Shown: in pieces, positions 18,954 through 28,074 of the stretch
Layout: the number at the start of each line of letters is the position of its first letter
Numbering within the stretch: the first letter of the stretch is position 1
DNA from: Corynebacterium meridianum
GTDB taxonomy: Bacteria > Actinomycetota > Actinomycetes > Mycobacteriales > Mycobacteriaceae
Direction: 5' to 3'
NCBI RefSeq assembly: GCF_016342265.1
Contig: NZ_JAEIOS010000015.1
Coordinates: forward strand, 124,001 to 188,000
DNA: 64,000 nucleotides
The notes under the pieces: generated by a model
The model's input: the letters and a program-made list of their open reading frames with translations, nothing else
Databases searched by the model: none
Told to the model about the DNA's origin: nothing
Translations under genes and position numbers: made by a program

Positions 18954-19101
18954 CTCGTCATCGGTGGTGCACGATTGGTGGGCGGAGCTGCCGCCGACGC
19001 CGGTCAGGCGACCGGCCACATGGTGTCCATGATAGAGAAAACGGCCCGCGCACTGCGCCGACTCCCGGAAAGAGTTGGCGGTGGGCGGGCCACCTCGCCG
19101 C

Positions 19102-20367
19102 CTACTGGCGGTAATGCGAGAGGAAGTTGCCCAGCCGCTCGATGGCCTCGGACAGCTGGTCCTTCGCCGGCAGTGTGACCATCCGGAAATGATCGGGTTC
19201 ATCCCAGCTGAAGCCGGTTCCCTGGACCATCAGGATGTGCTCCTGACGCAGCAGGTCGAGCATGAGCTTCGCGTCGTCGTGGATGTCGTGGACATTCCGG
19301 TCGATGCGGGTGAAGTTGTACAGCGCCCCCATCGGCTTCACGGTGCTGAGGCCCTCGATCGAGTTGATCCCCTCGTACGCGACGTTCCGTTGCTCGAGGA
19401 GCCGGCCCCGGTGAGCCGTGAGATCGAAGATGTCCTGGTGGGTCTCCAGAGCCGCGGGGATGGCGAACTGTGCGGGCACGTTCGAACACAGGCGCGTACC
19501 CGCGAGGAGTTCGAGCCCCTCGATGTACTCCTTCGCGTGGTCCTTCGGGCCGGTGAGCACCATCCATCCCGCGCGCAGACCCGCGGCGAGATACGCCTTC
19601 GACAGCCCGTTGAAGGTGATGGTGAACAGGTCCGGGGCGAGGGTGGCCACGCTGATGTGCTCGGCATCGTCATAGAGGATTCTGTCGTAGATCTCGTCGG
19701 ACAGCAGCAGCAGATCATTCTCCCGGGCGATCTGGACGATGCCCTCCAGGGTCTCCTTCGAGTACACCGCACCGGTGGGGTTGTTCGGGCTGATCACGAC
19801 GATGGCACGGGTCTTGTCCGACACCTTGGAACGGAGGTCGTCGAGATCCGGATTCCAATCGGCGTCCTCGTTGCAGCGGTAGTGGACCGCGGTACCACCA
19901 GCGAGGCTGGTCGCCGCCGTCCAGAGCGGATAATCGGGCATGGGGATGAGAATCTCGTCGCCGGGGCTCAGCAGGCCCGTGGTCACCATGAGAATCAGAT
20001 CGGAGACGCCGTTGCCGAGGAATACGTCGTCGGCGTCGAACTCGGGAAACCCGGGAATCTCCGCGTACCGACGCACGATGGCTTCCCGGACCTCGGGTAT
20101 CCCCTTGGCGGTGGAGTATCCCTGCGCTGGGCCGATGTTGTCGATGATGCTCTTCACGGCGGCTTCCGGTGCGTGGAAGCCGAAGATCTCCGGGTTTCCG
20201 GTGTTCAGCTTCAGGATCTCGACCCCCTGGCGCTCGAGCCGTTCGGCCTCGGCGCTGATAGGTCCGCGGATCTCGTACGCGACGTTGTCCAGGCGGCGGG
20301 CGTGTCTGATCTGCCGTCGTGGGGTGCCGTTGGTCAGGTCACTGGGAGTGGGGGTCGCATCAGTCAT
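19102..20367 (-). CDS. alaT: PLP-dependent alanine/valine aminotransferase
   Basis: This is a class I aminotransferase of about 421 residues, very like corynebacterial AlaT, which makes alanine from pyruvate with glutamate or valine as donor. The PLP Lys is Lys257 in NGLSKAY; PNNPTGAVY, DEIYDRILYDDAEH and RLCSNVPAQ are family landmarks. The C-terminus ends LGNFLSHYRQ, as in relatives. Two ATGs three codons apart (20376 and 20367) are possible; the downstream one gives MTDATP. It is monocistronic on the minus strand. Confidence 0.92.
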   Translation of the reverse strand: MTDATPTPSDLTNGTPRRQIRHARRLDNVAYEIRGPISAEAERLERQGVEILKLNTGNPEIFGFHAPEAAVKSIIDNIGPAQGYSTAKGIPEVREAIVRRYAEIPGFPEFDADDVFLGNGVSDLILMVTTGLLSPGDEILIPMPDYPLWTAATSLAGGTAVHYRCNEDADWNPDLDDLRSKVSDKTRAIVVISPNNPTGAVYSKETLEGIVQIARENDLLLLSDEIYDRILYDDAEHISVATLAPDLFTITFNGLSKAYLAAGLRAGWMVLTGPKDHAKEYIEGLELLAGTRLCSNVPAQFAIPAALETHQDIFDLTAHRGRLLEQRNVAYEGINSIEGLSTVKPMGALYNFTRIDRNVHDIHDDAKLMLDLLRQEHILMVQGTGFSWDEPDHFRMVTLPAKDQLSEAIERLGNFLSHYRQ

Positions 20368-20504
20368 GGACACCATCGTGCCATCTACGACGACTGAACC
20401 GGGGAGCTTCGGGAAAACAGCCCCGGCGTTTTGTTGCATATAGCAGATCGGCGGTGACTGATTCAGGGGTGTGTGCGGGGGCGGTGGCCGCCAGTCACCT
20501 CGGG

Positions 20505-21563
20505 CTATCGGAGATCCTGCGCTTCTCCGGCGTACCCTGCGAAACCGTCGGGAACAGTGGGGCCATCAACGTGAAATGTGCGCGCCAGTTCTTCGAGGAT
20601 CGAGTACGCACCCGGCAGCGACTCCGAGGTGACCCACGCGGCGTCATCCGCGGCGACGGTCCGGCGTTCGATCTCCGGCCAGCTCTCCGTCGCCCGGAAA
20701 CTCTCCATCGAGCGTTCTCCGCCCAGCGGGCTCGTGGTGATGAAGATCCGGTCGGCATCGACGTCCGCGACCTGCTCGGCGGTGACCTTGATGAAATCCT
20801 GGTTGCCGCGCTGCGACTTCGGTCGGGCCAGGCCGGCGTCGGTGAGCACCGTACCGGGGAAGGAACCCGCCGCGTAGATCCGCGTCGGGCCGTTCTGGAA
20901 ACGGAGCACCGAGATCGTCGGATCCGATGCCCCGGCGTTGATCTCCCCGCCGATCCGCCGTGCCTCCTCCTCGTACCGTGCGAGCATGGCGGAGGCCTCA
21001 CCTTCCGAACCCAGAGCCTTCCCGAGGACCAGGTAGCGACTCTTCCAGGTGGTCGGGGCTCCCTCCGACAATACCGTCGGAGCGATCTCGGAGAGCCGCT
21101 GGTAGTGCTCCCCACTGGTTTCCCCGGACCCGACGATCAGGTCGGGTTTCAGGGCCGCGATCGCGTCGAAGTCCGGCTCCCGCGGAGTGCCCACTATCGT
21201 CGCGTCAGCGCCGAATCGTTCCGGCAGGTCCCCCAGGTATCCACCCAGAGCGGTGCCATGTGTGTAGGTCTCTGTGTATCCGACCAGTGTTCCGTGCAGC
21301 ATGAGCACCGCGTCCGCCCAGGGGCCATCGAGAGCGACCACTGTCTTGGCCGGCGCATCGAGCTTCGTCGTTCCGAGCGCATGGACGATGCTGATCTGCC
21401 TGCCGTCGGATGCCTGCGGGGAAGAAATCGCCGAGGATGCCTCCGCGGTGCCCGGTACGGATGCAGGGGTGTCGCTTGCTGCGGCGCACCCGGCCAGGGA
21501 GAAACTAAAGGATGCGGCGACGAACAGAATGCCGGCGCGTCGGAATCGGGACGGTGGTATCAC
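20505..21563 (-). CDS. Iron-siderophore-binding lipoprotein (FecB/FhuD-like)
   Basis: This 352-residue lipoprotein has a signal peptide with lipobox SLAGC (Cys26) and a class III periplasmic-binding fold: DGPWADAVLMLHGTLVGYTE near the start, ALKPDLIVGSG in the middle, and VADVDADRIFITTSPLG in the second lobe. It would bind a ferric siderophore outside the membrane and deliver it to an ABC permease, but no permease or ATPase genes are adjacent, so it must use one encoded elsewhere. I saw no good DtxR box upstream. Substrate is unknown. Confidence 0.85.
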   Translation of the reverse strand: MIPPSRFRRAGILFVAASFSFSLAGCAAASDTPASVPGTAEASSAISSPQASDGRQISIVHALGTTKLDAPAKTVVALDGPWADAVLMLHGTLVGYTETYTHGTALGGYLGDLPERFGADATIVGTPREPDFDAIAALKPDLIVGSGETSGEHYQRLSEIAPTVLSEGAPTTWKSRYLVLGKALGSEGEASAMLARYEEEARRIGGEINAGASDPTISVLRFQNGPTRIYAAGSFPGTVLTDAGLARPKSQRGNQDFIKVTAEQVADVDADRIFITTSPLGGERSMESFRATESWPEIERRTVAADDAAWVTSESLPGAYSILEELARTFHVDGPTVPDGFAGYAGEAQDLR

Positions 21564-21702
21564 GGGGGATCCTTCACAGGGCCGCGAAAGTGCGGTCGGT
21601 CAGCGTCTGAGATTTACCCCGACGTTAACAGCGCACGAATCGTCCCGCTGCTGACCGCCGCGACGGGGGAACCCGTCCCGGGGACGGAGAATCGAGCGGT
21701 GC

Positions 21703-24700
21703 TCAGGCGTCCGATTCCGTTCCCGGGGCATCCGGGTTCGTCATATTCCGCCGATTTCCCGCTTCCGGTGCTCCGGGAACTGAACCCGGAGGCTTCGGCG
21801 CTCCCGCGGCCTTCGGCGCGGCGGGAGTGCCCGTGGTGCCGGTACCGGGGGCCTTGGGGACGCCCGGCTTCAGTGGCGTGGCAGCCGGTGTAGCGGGCAC
21901 CCCAGGAACCTTCGGGGCGCCTGGAACACCCGGGACCTTGGGGGCTCCGGACTCACCCGGTACCGGGGGCACAGCTGATGTGGGTGCTGTTGGGACACCC
22001 GGTGCGGTGGGTGCGTTTCCGCCCGGTGCCGGGGGTGCAGCCGGTTTCGGTGCAGCTGCCGTCGGGGGCGTGACTATCTCGGGTGCAGTGGGTATCCCGG
22101 AGGATTTTGGTGCGATTGGCCCCGTACCCGGTGGAACAGCGGAGCCCGGGGCTTTCGGTGCTGCCGGGATGACCCGTGTGTTTCCGCCGGGAGCCGGCGG
22201 GACAGCCGGTTTGGGAGCTCCCGGTGCCTTCGGTGCCGTGGGGGCGCCCGGTGAGGTGGGTTTGGGGCCTCCCGTTGCCGGTGGAACGACGGGTCTCGGT
22301 GCGGTGGGAGCGGCGGGGGCTTTGGGTGCGGCGGGTACGCCGGAGCCTGCGGGCTTCGGCGCCGCGGATGGACCGGCGATTCCAGGTGCCTTGGGCGGGA
22401 TCGACCCCGGCGCCGGTGGAACGGCGGCGCCGGGAGCCTTGGGCGTGGTGGGGACTCCGGGGGTCTTCGGTGCTCCGGGTGCCTTCGGAACAGCCGGTTT
22501 CGTGGTCCCGGGCGCAGCTGGAGCCGGGGGAGTGCCGGGTGCACCGGGTGCGGCGGGCACACTGCTCTGCGGTGTCGGCGGCGTGGCTCCGCCGGGCGCC
22601 TTCGGAGCGGCCGGCGCCGTGGCCCCGCCGGGTGCTTGTGGTGCGGTGGGTGCCTTCGGCGCGGTGGGGGCCGTCACACCGGGTACCGCCGGGGCCGGGG
22701 GAGTCCCCGGAGCCTTCGGAGCGGAAGCAGGAGCGGTCGGCTGGATCGGTTTCGTGGGCGCGTTCGTGGGCGCGGTGGACTTCTTCCGATCGCCGCGTCC
22801 TGCGGAGACACCGCCACAGGTGCCCTCCTTCCGCGGCTTCACCGAGGTCAGGCCCAGATCCGTCGTGCCCCGACGGGGTGGTGCGAGGAACGCCCTTTCG
22901 CGGGGCTCCGGCAGTTTGCCGTCGACGAGGACGGAGTCGCGGAGCATCTGCGCGACATCGCGCACCTTGGGTTGATCTGCGGCGGGCTTGTCGGAGAGGG
23001 CCTTCACCCCGCCGGTGAGCATGACGGTGCAGAAGGGGCAGCCGACGGCGATCTCCTCGGCGCCGGTGGCGAGTGCCTCGCTGGTGCGGTTCTCGTTGAT
23101 ACGGGTCCCGATGGTCTCGTCCATGAACATGCGGGCACCTCCCGCACCGCAGCAGAAGGCCTCGTTCCGGTTACGGTCCATCTCCCGCAGATCGTGACCC
23201 GTGGCACCGAGCAGCTCGCGCGGCGGGTCGAAGACCTTGTTGTGGCGGCCGAGGAAACAGGGGTCGTGGTACGTGATCGGCCGACGGTCCTCGGGGCGGC
23301 GGGGCACCGGGGTCAGGAGCTTCTCGCGGACCAGCTTGTTCAGGATCTGGGTGTGGTGGACGACGTCGTAGTGGCCGTCGAAGTCCGGGTACTCGTTGCA
23401 CAGGGTGTTGAAGCAGTGGGCGCAGGTCGTGATGATGGTGCGCTGGCCCTTCGGCACACCCTCGAACACGGTGTTGAGGGTGCTGATGTTCTCCTGGGCG
23501 AGCATCTGGAACAGGAACTCGTTGCCGGCGCGCCGGGCCGGATCGCCGGTGCAGGTCTCCCCCTTGGAGAGCACCGCGAACTTCACGCCCGCGGTGTGGA
23601 GGAGCTCGACGACGGCGCGGGTCGTCTTCACGGCCTCATCGTCGTAGGCACCCGCGCAACCGACCCAGAAGAGGTACTCGGTGTCGTTGAAGTCGGTGAC
23701 GTCCTCGCCGAACACGGGTACCTCGATGCCGTCGCGGCGTGCGGCGTCGATCCAGGTGGCGCGATCGGCGGAGTTCCTGCCCCAGGGGTTGCCCTTGGCC
23801 TCGAGGTTCTTGAACAGGCCCGCGAGCTCGGACGGGAACTCCGATTCGGCGAGGACCGCGAACCGGCGCATGTTGGCGATGTGGTCGATGTGCTCGATGT
23901 CCACCGGGCACTGCTCGACGCACGCCCCGCAGTTGGTGCAGCTCCACAGCACGTCCGGCTCGATGGTCCGGCCCTCGCCGACGAGCTTGAGTACGTCCAC
24001 ACCGTCGTGGGAGGTGTCGGCTTCGAGCAGGGACGGGTCGAGGAGATAGGGGGAGTTGGTCACCATCGCGTCGCGGATGTCGGTCATCAGCAACTTCGGG
24101 GACAGTGGCTTGGCGGTGTTCCAGGCGGGGCACTGCTCCTGGCAGCGGCCGCAGTCGGTGCAGGTCGTGGCGTCGAGAAGCATCTTCCAGGACGCGTCCC
24201 GGAGGGTGCCCGTTCCGATGGGGTCGGTGTCGGGGTCGAGCTCGTCGACGCTGTCGAGGGTGACGGTCTCTCCGCGCGAGACCATCGGTGCCAGCGCACC
24301 GAGTGCCGGCGCACCGTCCGCGTTGCGCTGGAGGAAGATGGTGAAGAATGCGGTGATGCGGTGCCAGGCCACGCCCCAGGACAGCTGCCGCCCGACGACG
24401 AAGAGCCAGATCGTTCCGGAGAGCAGTTTGATCAGGGCGAACACGCTGACCATCACGGCGCTCGCGGGGAGGAGCTGCGCGATGTGCATGGTCAGGAAAT
24501 CGGACCACAGGTGCGGGTGGATGTCGTCGTAGGTGGCGATCTTCGCTGACTTCACGGCGATCATCCCGAGCCCCTCGATGAGGACGACGCCCTCGACGAA
24601 GTGCGCGGCGCGGGCGTTGGACCCGTAGAACCGGGACATGCGTTCGCGGGTGCCGGTGTGCAGCCGGGCGCCGATCAGGAAACAGATGCCGGCGACGGTG

Positions 24701-25086
24701 CCGATGCCGAGCAGTTCATCGGCGAGGTGGTAAATGCCCCATTCGCTGACGATGGGCCAGCCGCCGCGTGGCCGGAAGGTCTGGATGTAGGCCTCGAACC
24801 AGAGGACGAAGCCGATGAGGAAACCGACCATGACCAGCCAGTGCGCCGCCGCGATGGCGGGTTTCCGGGCCAGTTCGCTGTGGAGGACGACTTCCCTGAA
24901 CAGCGTGCCGACGCGCCGTGCCGGTCGGTCGGCGCGGCCCGGAAGAGGCTGCCCCGCGCGGACGAGACGGAAGAGTCGGCTCGCGCCGCGGAGGAAGTAG
25001 AACCACGCGGGAAGTGACAGCAGGAAACCGATGAGTCCCAGCACGACGGTCGTGCTGGTCATCGTTGGGGCTGCGGCGAGCGTCAT
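21703..25086 (-). CDS. Membrane-bound Fe-S oxidoreductase (HdrD/GlpC-like) with long Pro/Ala-rich tail
   Basis: This 1127-residue protein is modular. Residues 1-270 form a NarI/HdrE-like membrane domain with about five or six helices. Two ferredoxin-type clusters follow: CTDCGRCQEQCP near 310 and CTNCGACVEQCP near 385. Two CCG domains complete the heterodisulfide-reductase-like core, with CCGAGGARM near 645 and CPFC near 680. Mycobacteria have related fused reductases. From about 755 to the end the chain becomes a repetitive PKAPG/PPAPG tail of about 370 residues, unusual for this family. Redox partner unknown; electron transfer between a membrane quinone pool and a soluble substrate is likely. 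The start codon is uncertain (25086 or 25062). Confidence 0.85.
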   Translation of the reverse strand: MTLAAAPTMTSTTVVLGLIGFLLSLPAWFYFLRGASRLFRLVRAGQPLPGRADRPARRVGTLFREVVLHSELARKPAIAAAHWLVMVGFLIGFVLWFEAYIQTFRPRGGWPIVSEWGIYHLADELLGIGTVAGICFLIGARLHTGTRERMSRFYGSNARAAHFVEGVVLIEGLGMIAVKSAKIATYDDIHPHLWSDFLTMHIAQLLPASAVMVSVFALIKLLSGTIWLFVVGRQLSWGVAWHRITAFFTIFLQRNADGAPALGALAPMVSRGETVTLDSVDELDPDTDPIGTGTLRDASWKMLLDATTCTDCGRCQEQCPAWNTAKPLSPKLLMTDIRDAMVTNSPYLLDPSLLEADTSHDGVDVLKLVGEGRTIEPDVLWSCTNCGACVEQCPVDIEHIDHIANMRRFAVLAESEFPSELAGLFKNLEAKGNPWGRNSADRATWIDAARRDGIEVPVFGEDVTDFNDTEYLFWVGCAGAYDDEAVKTTRAVVELLHTAGVKFAVLSKGETCTGDPARRAGNEFLFQMLAQENISTLNTVFEGVPKGQRTIITTCAHCFNTLCNEYPDFDGHYDVVHHTQILNKLVREKLLTPVPRRPEDRRPITYHDPCFLGRHNKVFDPPRELLGATGHDLREMDRNRNEAFCCGAGGARMFMDETIGTRINENRTSEALATGAEEIAVGCPFCTVMLTGGVKALSDKPAADQPKVRDVAQMLRDSVLVDGKLPEPRERAFLAPPRRGTTDLGLTSVKPRKEGTCGGVSAGRGDRKKSTAPTNAPTKPIQPTAPASAPKAPGTPPAPAVPGVTAPTAPKAPTAPQAPGGATAPAAPKAPGGATPPTPQSSVPAAPGAPGTPPAPAAPGTTKPAVPKAPGAPKTPGVPTTPKAPGAAVPPAPGSIPPKAPGIAGPSAAPKPAGSGVPAAPKAPAAPTAPRPVVPPATGGPKPTSPGAPTAPKAPGAPKPAVPPAPGGNTRVIPAAPKAPGSAVPPGTGPIAPKSSGIPTAPEIVTPPTAAAPKPAAPPAPGGNAPTAPGVPTAPTSAVPPVPGESGAPKVPGVPGAPKVPGVPATPAATPLKPGVPKAPGTGTTGTPAAPKAAGAPKPPGSVPGAPEAGNRRNMTNPDAPGTESDA

Positions 25087-25365
25087 CGCGGGAGGGGTCC
25101 TTGACGTGGGCAGAGAGAATGGGTGGTCAACGCCTGTGACGGGTGGGCTGGCCGCGTTCGGGCGTGGTGGTTTCCACTCTAAGCGGTGACGTGGTCATCC
25201 CCCAACGGAGTCCGCGTGCCACGTCTGGGGGCCCGTCGCCGGGCGCGGGAACAGCTCTGTTCAGGCAACGTCCGGCACCGGTTCGACAGGTCTGAAAATA
25301 ACGCGTGCTCCACCACAGGCTCCGGGGCGCGGAGCGCGGGTGGTGGGGGCGATCAGCCTTGGGGT

Positions 25366-25788
25366 CTACTCGGAGCTTCCCGCACCGTTGAACAGTGAGG
25401 CAACCAGTTCGAGGAGGCCGAGCACGAGGCGAAGCGGTGCGGTGACGACGGACCGGATTCCTGTGGCGGTGCGGGCCTCGGATAGTTCCTCCGGGGTGAT
25501 CGGGCCTGCGGGGCAGGGTTCCTCCATCCAGTCGATCGCCCTGGTGGTCACCGCGAGGCCGGGCTCGCCGGCGTTCTCCTCGCGGCACCGGTCGAGCTCC
25601 TCCCGGGTCATCACGCCGAACTTGACCACCGCTTCGGCGGGCATCCCGGAGGGGTGTCGCGGGGTGATGGCCGAGGACAGTTGTCCGAGGGACGAGCCCG
25701 CGGTCGAGGTGTCCCCGGCATGGGCGGGGGTCGCCGTACCGAGCAACAGCGCGGGAAGCAGGACGCCGGCGAGGAGTTTCCTGGACAT
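25366..25788 (-). CDS. Small secreted protein of unknown function
   Basis: This 140-residue protein has a typical Sec signal peptide, MSRKLLAGVLLPALLLG with cleavage after AHA near residue 24. The mature part has two cysteines (in DRCREENAG and EEPCPAGP) that could form a disulfide, and a hydrophobic C-terminal helix, APLRLVLGLLELVASLF. The start is supported by AGGAG at a good distance. I do not recognise the family. It is transcribed away from the cys operon, from the position where other corynebacteria carry a ferredoxin-NADP reductase gene. Confidence 0.75.
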   Translation of the reverse strand: MSRKLLAGVLLPALLLGTATPAHAGDTSTAGSSLGQLSSAITPRHPSGMPAEAVVKFGVMTREELDRCREENAGEPGLAVTTRAIDWMEEPCPAGPITPEELSEARTATGIRSVVTAPLRLVLGLLELVASLFNGAGSSE

Positions 25789-26004
25789 GGGGTCTCCTGT
25801 GGTGGGAAAGCAGTTGGGGGCACTTCCGAAGATAGTCGGCTTCCCGTCTGCGACACCGGCGGGGGAGGTCGGGGATGTCACGGTGGGCGCGCGTCCCGAC
25901 CGTGAGATACCCGGAACAGACCCTAATTCATACAGGCCGGTCTATTTCATTCACGAGACAATGATTTTTAATGAGGCTGGTAAGAGCGTTAAAAAGTGTA
26001 AAAA

Positions 26005-26020
26005 TAGACCAATCGGTCCA
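26005..26020. promoter_or_regulatory. McbR-like operator upstream of cysI
   Basis: TAGAC-N6-GTCCA matches the corynebacterial McbR box TAGAC-N6-GTCTA with one mismatch, 124 bases before cysI. A weaker half-site, CATAC-N6-GTCTA, lies at 25929-25944. McbR is known to repress sulfur genes in C. glutamicum. The rest of the 355-base interval is AT-rich and should hold both divergent promoters; no gene is seen in it. Confidence 0.7.
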
Positions 26021-26143
26021 GAGAAAACGCCGGTTTTATGGTCATGCAAGCGTTTGCTGTGTCAGACTTGGCCGCACCAACAGCACCCCCATCGCGGCCC
26101 CGGCCCCGGCACCACCGGAACCGGGCTTTCCAAGGAGCATCCC

Positions 26144-27820
26144 ATGGCACCGACAACCGTCAAGGAACGGCCCGCCCGCCAGCGCAAGCCGGACGGCCAG
26201 TGGAAGATCGACGGCACCGATCCCCTCAACGACGACGAGCGGATCAAGGCCGAGGACCCGGGGATGTCCTGCAGGCAGCGGATCATCGACATCTACTCGA
26301 AGCAGGGCTTCGACTCCATCGCCGAAGAGGACCTCGCGCCCAGGTTCAAGTGGGTCGGCCTGTACACGCAGCGTCGCCAGGACCTCGGCGGCGAGCACAC
26401 GGGCAACGCCACCAACGCCGAGCTGCAGGACAGGTTCTTCATGATGCGGGTGCGTTTCGACGGCGGCGTCGTCAGCACCACCCAGCTGCGGACCGTCGGT
26501 GGGATCTCCCGCGACTACGCCCGCGGCACCGGTGACTTCACCGACCGACAGAACATCCAGCTCCACTGGATCCGCATCGAGGACGTCCCCGCGATCTGGG
26601 AGAAGCTCGACGCCGTCGGCCTGTCCACCCTCTGCGGCTGCGGCGATGTGCCGCGGGTGATCCTCGGATCCCCGGTCGCGGGAATCGCCGCCGACGAGAT
26701 CATCGACGCGACCCCCGCCATCGAGGCCATCACCTCGGACTGGCTGCACCGCGAGGAACTCCACAACCTGCCGCGGAAGTTCAAGTCCGCGATCTCCGGC
26801 TCGCCCCGCCAGGACGTCACCCACGAGATCCAGGACCTCTCCTTCATCGGCGTGAACCACCCCGAACACGGCCCCGGCTTCGACGTGTACGTCGGCGGCG
26901 GGCTGTCGACCAACCCGATGCTCGCCCAGCGGCTCGGCGTGTGGGTCCCCCTCGACGAGGTGCCCGAGGTCTGGGCATCCGTGGTCAAGGTGTTCCGCGA
27001 CTACGGCTACCGTCGCCTGCGCAACCGTGCGCGGCTGAAGTTCCTCGTGGCGAAGTGGGGTGTGGAGAAGTTCCGTCAGGTCCTCGAGGACGAGTACCTC
27101 GGCCGCCCGCTCCTCGACGGCCCCGCTGCGCCCGTCAATCCCGGCAACCGCGACCACCTGGGGGTCCACCCGCAGAAGGACGGCCGCTTCTACGTCGGCG
27201 TCAAGCCCACCGTCGGCCACGCTTCCGGCGACCAGCTCATCGCCATCGCCGACGCAGCCGAGGCCCACGGCGTCACCCGGATCCGCACGACGGTGGACAA
27301 GGAACTGCTGTTCCTCGACGTGGAGGAGCAGCAGGTCGAACCCCTCAAGGAGGCTCTCCACGCCACCGGCCTGTACCCGGAGCCGAGCGAGTTCCGTCGC
27401 GGCGTGATCTCCTGCACCGGCCTCGAGTTCTGCAAGCTCGCACTCGTGACCACCAAGGCCCGGGCGATCCAGCTCGTCGACGAACTGGAGGACCGGCTCG
27501 TCGACATGGACGTCCCGCTGAAGATCAGCCTCAACGGCTGCCCCAACTCCTGCGCCCGCTCCCAGGTCGCGGACATCGGACTCAAGGGTCAGCTCGTCAA
27601 CGACGACGAGGGCAACAAGGTCGAGGGCTTCCAGGTGCACCTCGGCGGTGCCCTCGGGTTCGACCCCGACTTCGGCCGCAAGCTGCGCGGACACAAGGTC
27701 ACCTCCGCGGAACTCGGCGACTACGTCGTCCGGCTCGTCGAGCGCTACCGCGAGCAGCGCACCGAGGGCGAGCAGTTCCGCGAATGGGTCCTGCGCGCCG
27801 ACGAGGGGGACCTGCAGTGA
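26144..27820 (+). CDS. cysI: Ferredoxin-dependent sulfite reductase
   Basis: This 558-residue cytoplasmic enzyme reduces sulfite to sulfide with six electrons. It shows the duplicated nitrite/sulfite reductase fold. The 4Fe-4S and siroheme ligands are in CTGLEFC and NGCPNSC (C-x5-C and C-x3-C). The siroheme-binding strands include RQNIQLHWIRIEDVP in the first half and RTTVDKELLFLDV in the second. AAGGAG precedes the ATG at 26144. It is the first gene of the cys operon; its TGA overlaps the GTG of cysX. Siroheme is probably finished by CysY, encoded in the same operon. Confidence 0.93.
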   Translation: MAPTTVKERPARQRKPDGQWKIDGTDPLNDDERIKAEDPGMSCRQRIIDIYSKQGFDSIAEEDLAPRFKWVGLYTQRRQDLGGEHTGNATNAELQDRFFMMRVRFDGGVVSTTQLRTVGGISRDYARGTGDFTDRQNIQLHWIRIEDVPAIWEKLDAVGLSTLCGCGDVPRVILGSPVAGIAADEIIDATPAIEAITSDWLHREELHNLPRKFKSAISGSPRQDVTHEIQDLSFIGVNHPEHGPGFDVYVGGGLSTNPMLAQRLGVWVPLDEVPEVWASVVKVFRDYGYRRLRNRARLKFLVAKWGVEKFRQVLEDEYLGRPLLDGPAAPVNPGNRDHLGVHPQKDGRFYVGVKPTVGHASGDQLIAIADAAEAHGVTRIRTTVDKELLFLDVEEQQVEPLKEALHATGLYPEPSEFRRGVISCTGLEFCKLALVTTKARAIQLVDELEDRLVDMDVPLKISLNGCPNSCARSQVADIGLKGQLVNDDEGNKVEGFQVHLGGALGFDPDFGRKLRGHKVTSAELGDYVVRLVERYREQRTEGEQFREWVLRADEGDLQ

Positions 27821-28074
27821 GCTACCGCGTCGACACGCCCAACCCCAACCGCGGCTTCCCGCAGTACTGCGCGTACTGCGGCGGAACCGACCTCTTCCCC
27901 GACGAGGAGACCGACTTCGCGTGGGCCTGCCAGGAATGCCGTCGGGTGTTCTCCGTGATGTTCCACGGCCGCAATGATCCCGCGAACCGGCCCGCGCCCG
28001 CGCCCTCCACCGCGGAGGCGCTCGCGGCGTCCCTCGAGCACCACGGACACACCCCGGGGGTGCGGATACCGTGA
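27817..28074 (+). CDS. cysX: CysX, small ferredoxin-like/zinc-ribbon protein
   Basis: This 85-residue protein has two CxxC pairs, YCAYCGG and ACQECRR, and a polar Pro/Ala-rich tail. In C. glutamicum the gene in this place encodes the small ferredoxin-like CysX, suggested as electron donor to CysI. The four cysteines alone could equally bind zinc or one iron. Start and stop both overlap neighbours (GTGA with cysI, GTGA with cysH), so it is made together with the reductase. Confidence 0.8.
   Translation: MSYRVDTPNPNRGFPQYCAYCGGTDLFPDEETDFAWACQECRRVFSVMFHGRNDPANRPAPAPSTAEALAASLEHHGHTPGVRIP

Noticed and set aside
17637..19202. Plus-strand acidic frames opposite the Ser/Thr-rich protein gene
   Set aside because: The repetitive Ser/Thr codons generate Asp/Glu/Val-rich complements; no start signals.
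21564..21640. DtxR-like box upstream of the siderophore-binding lipoprotein
   Set aside because: The best alignment with the consensus palindrome has too many mismatches.
21827..22975. Plus-strand Gly/Ala-rich frame resembling a PE_PGRS or collagen-like protein
   Set aside because: It is antisense to the PKAPG tail of the Fe-S oxidoreductase; the repetitive tail produces a repetitive complement.
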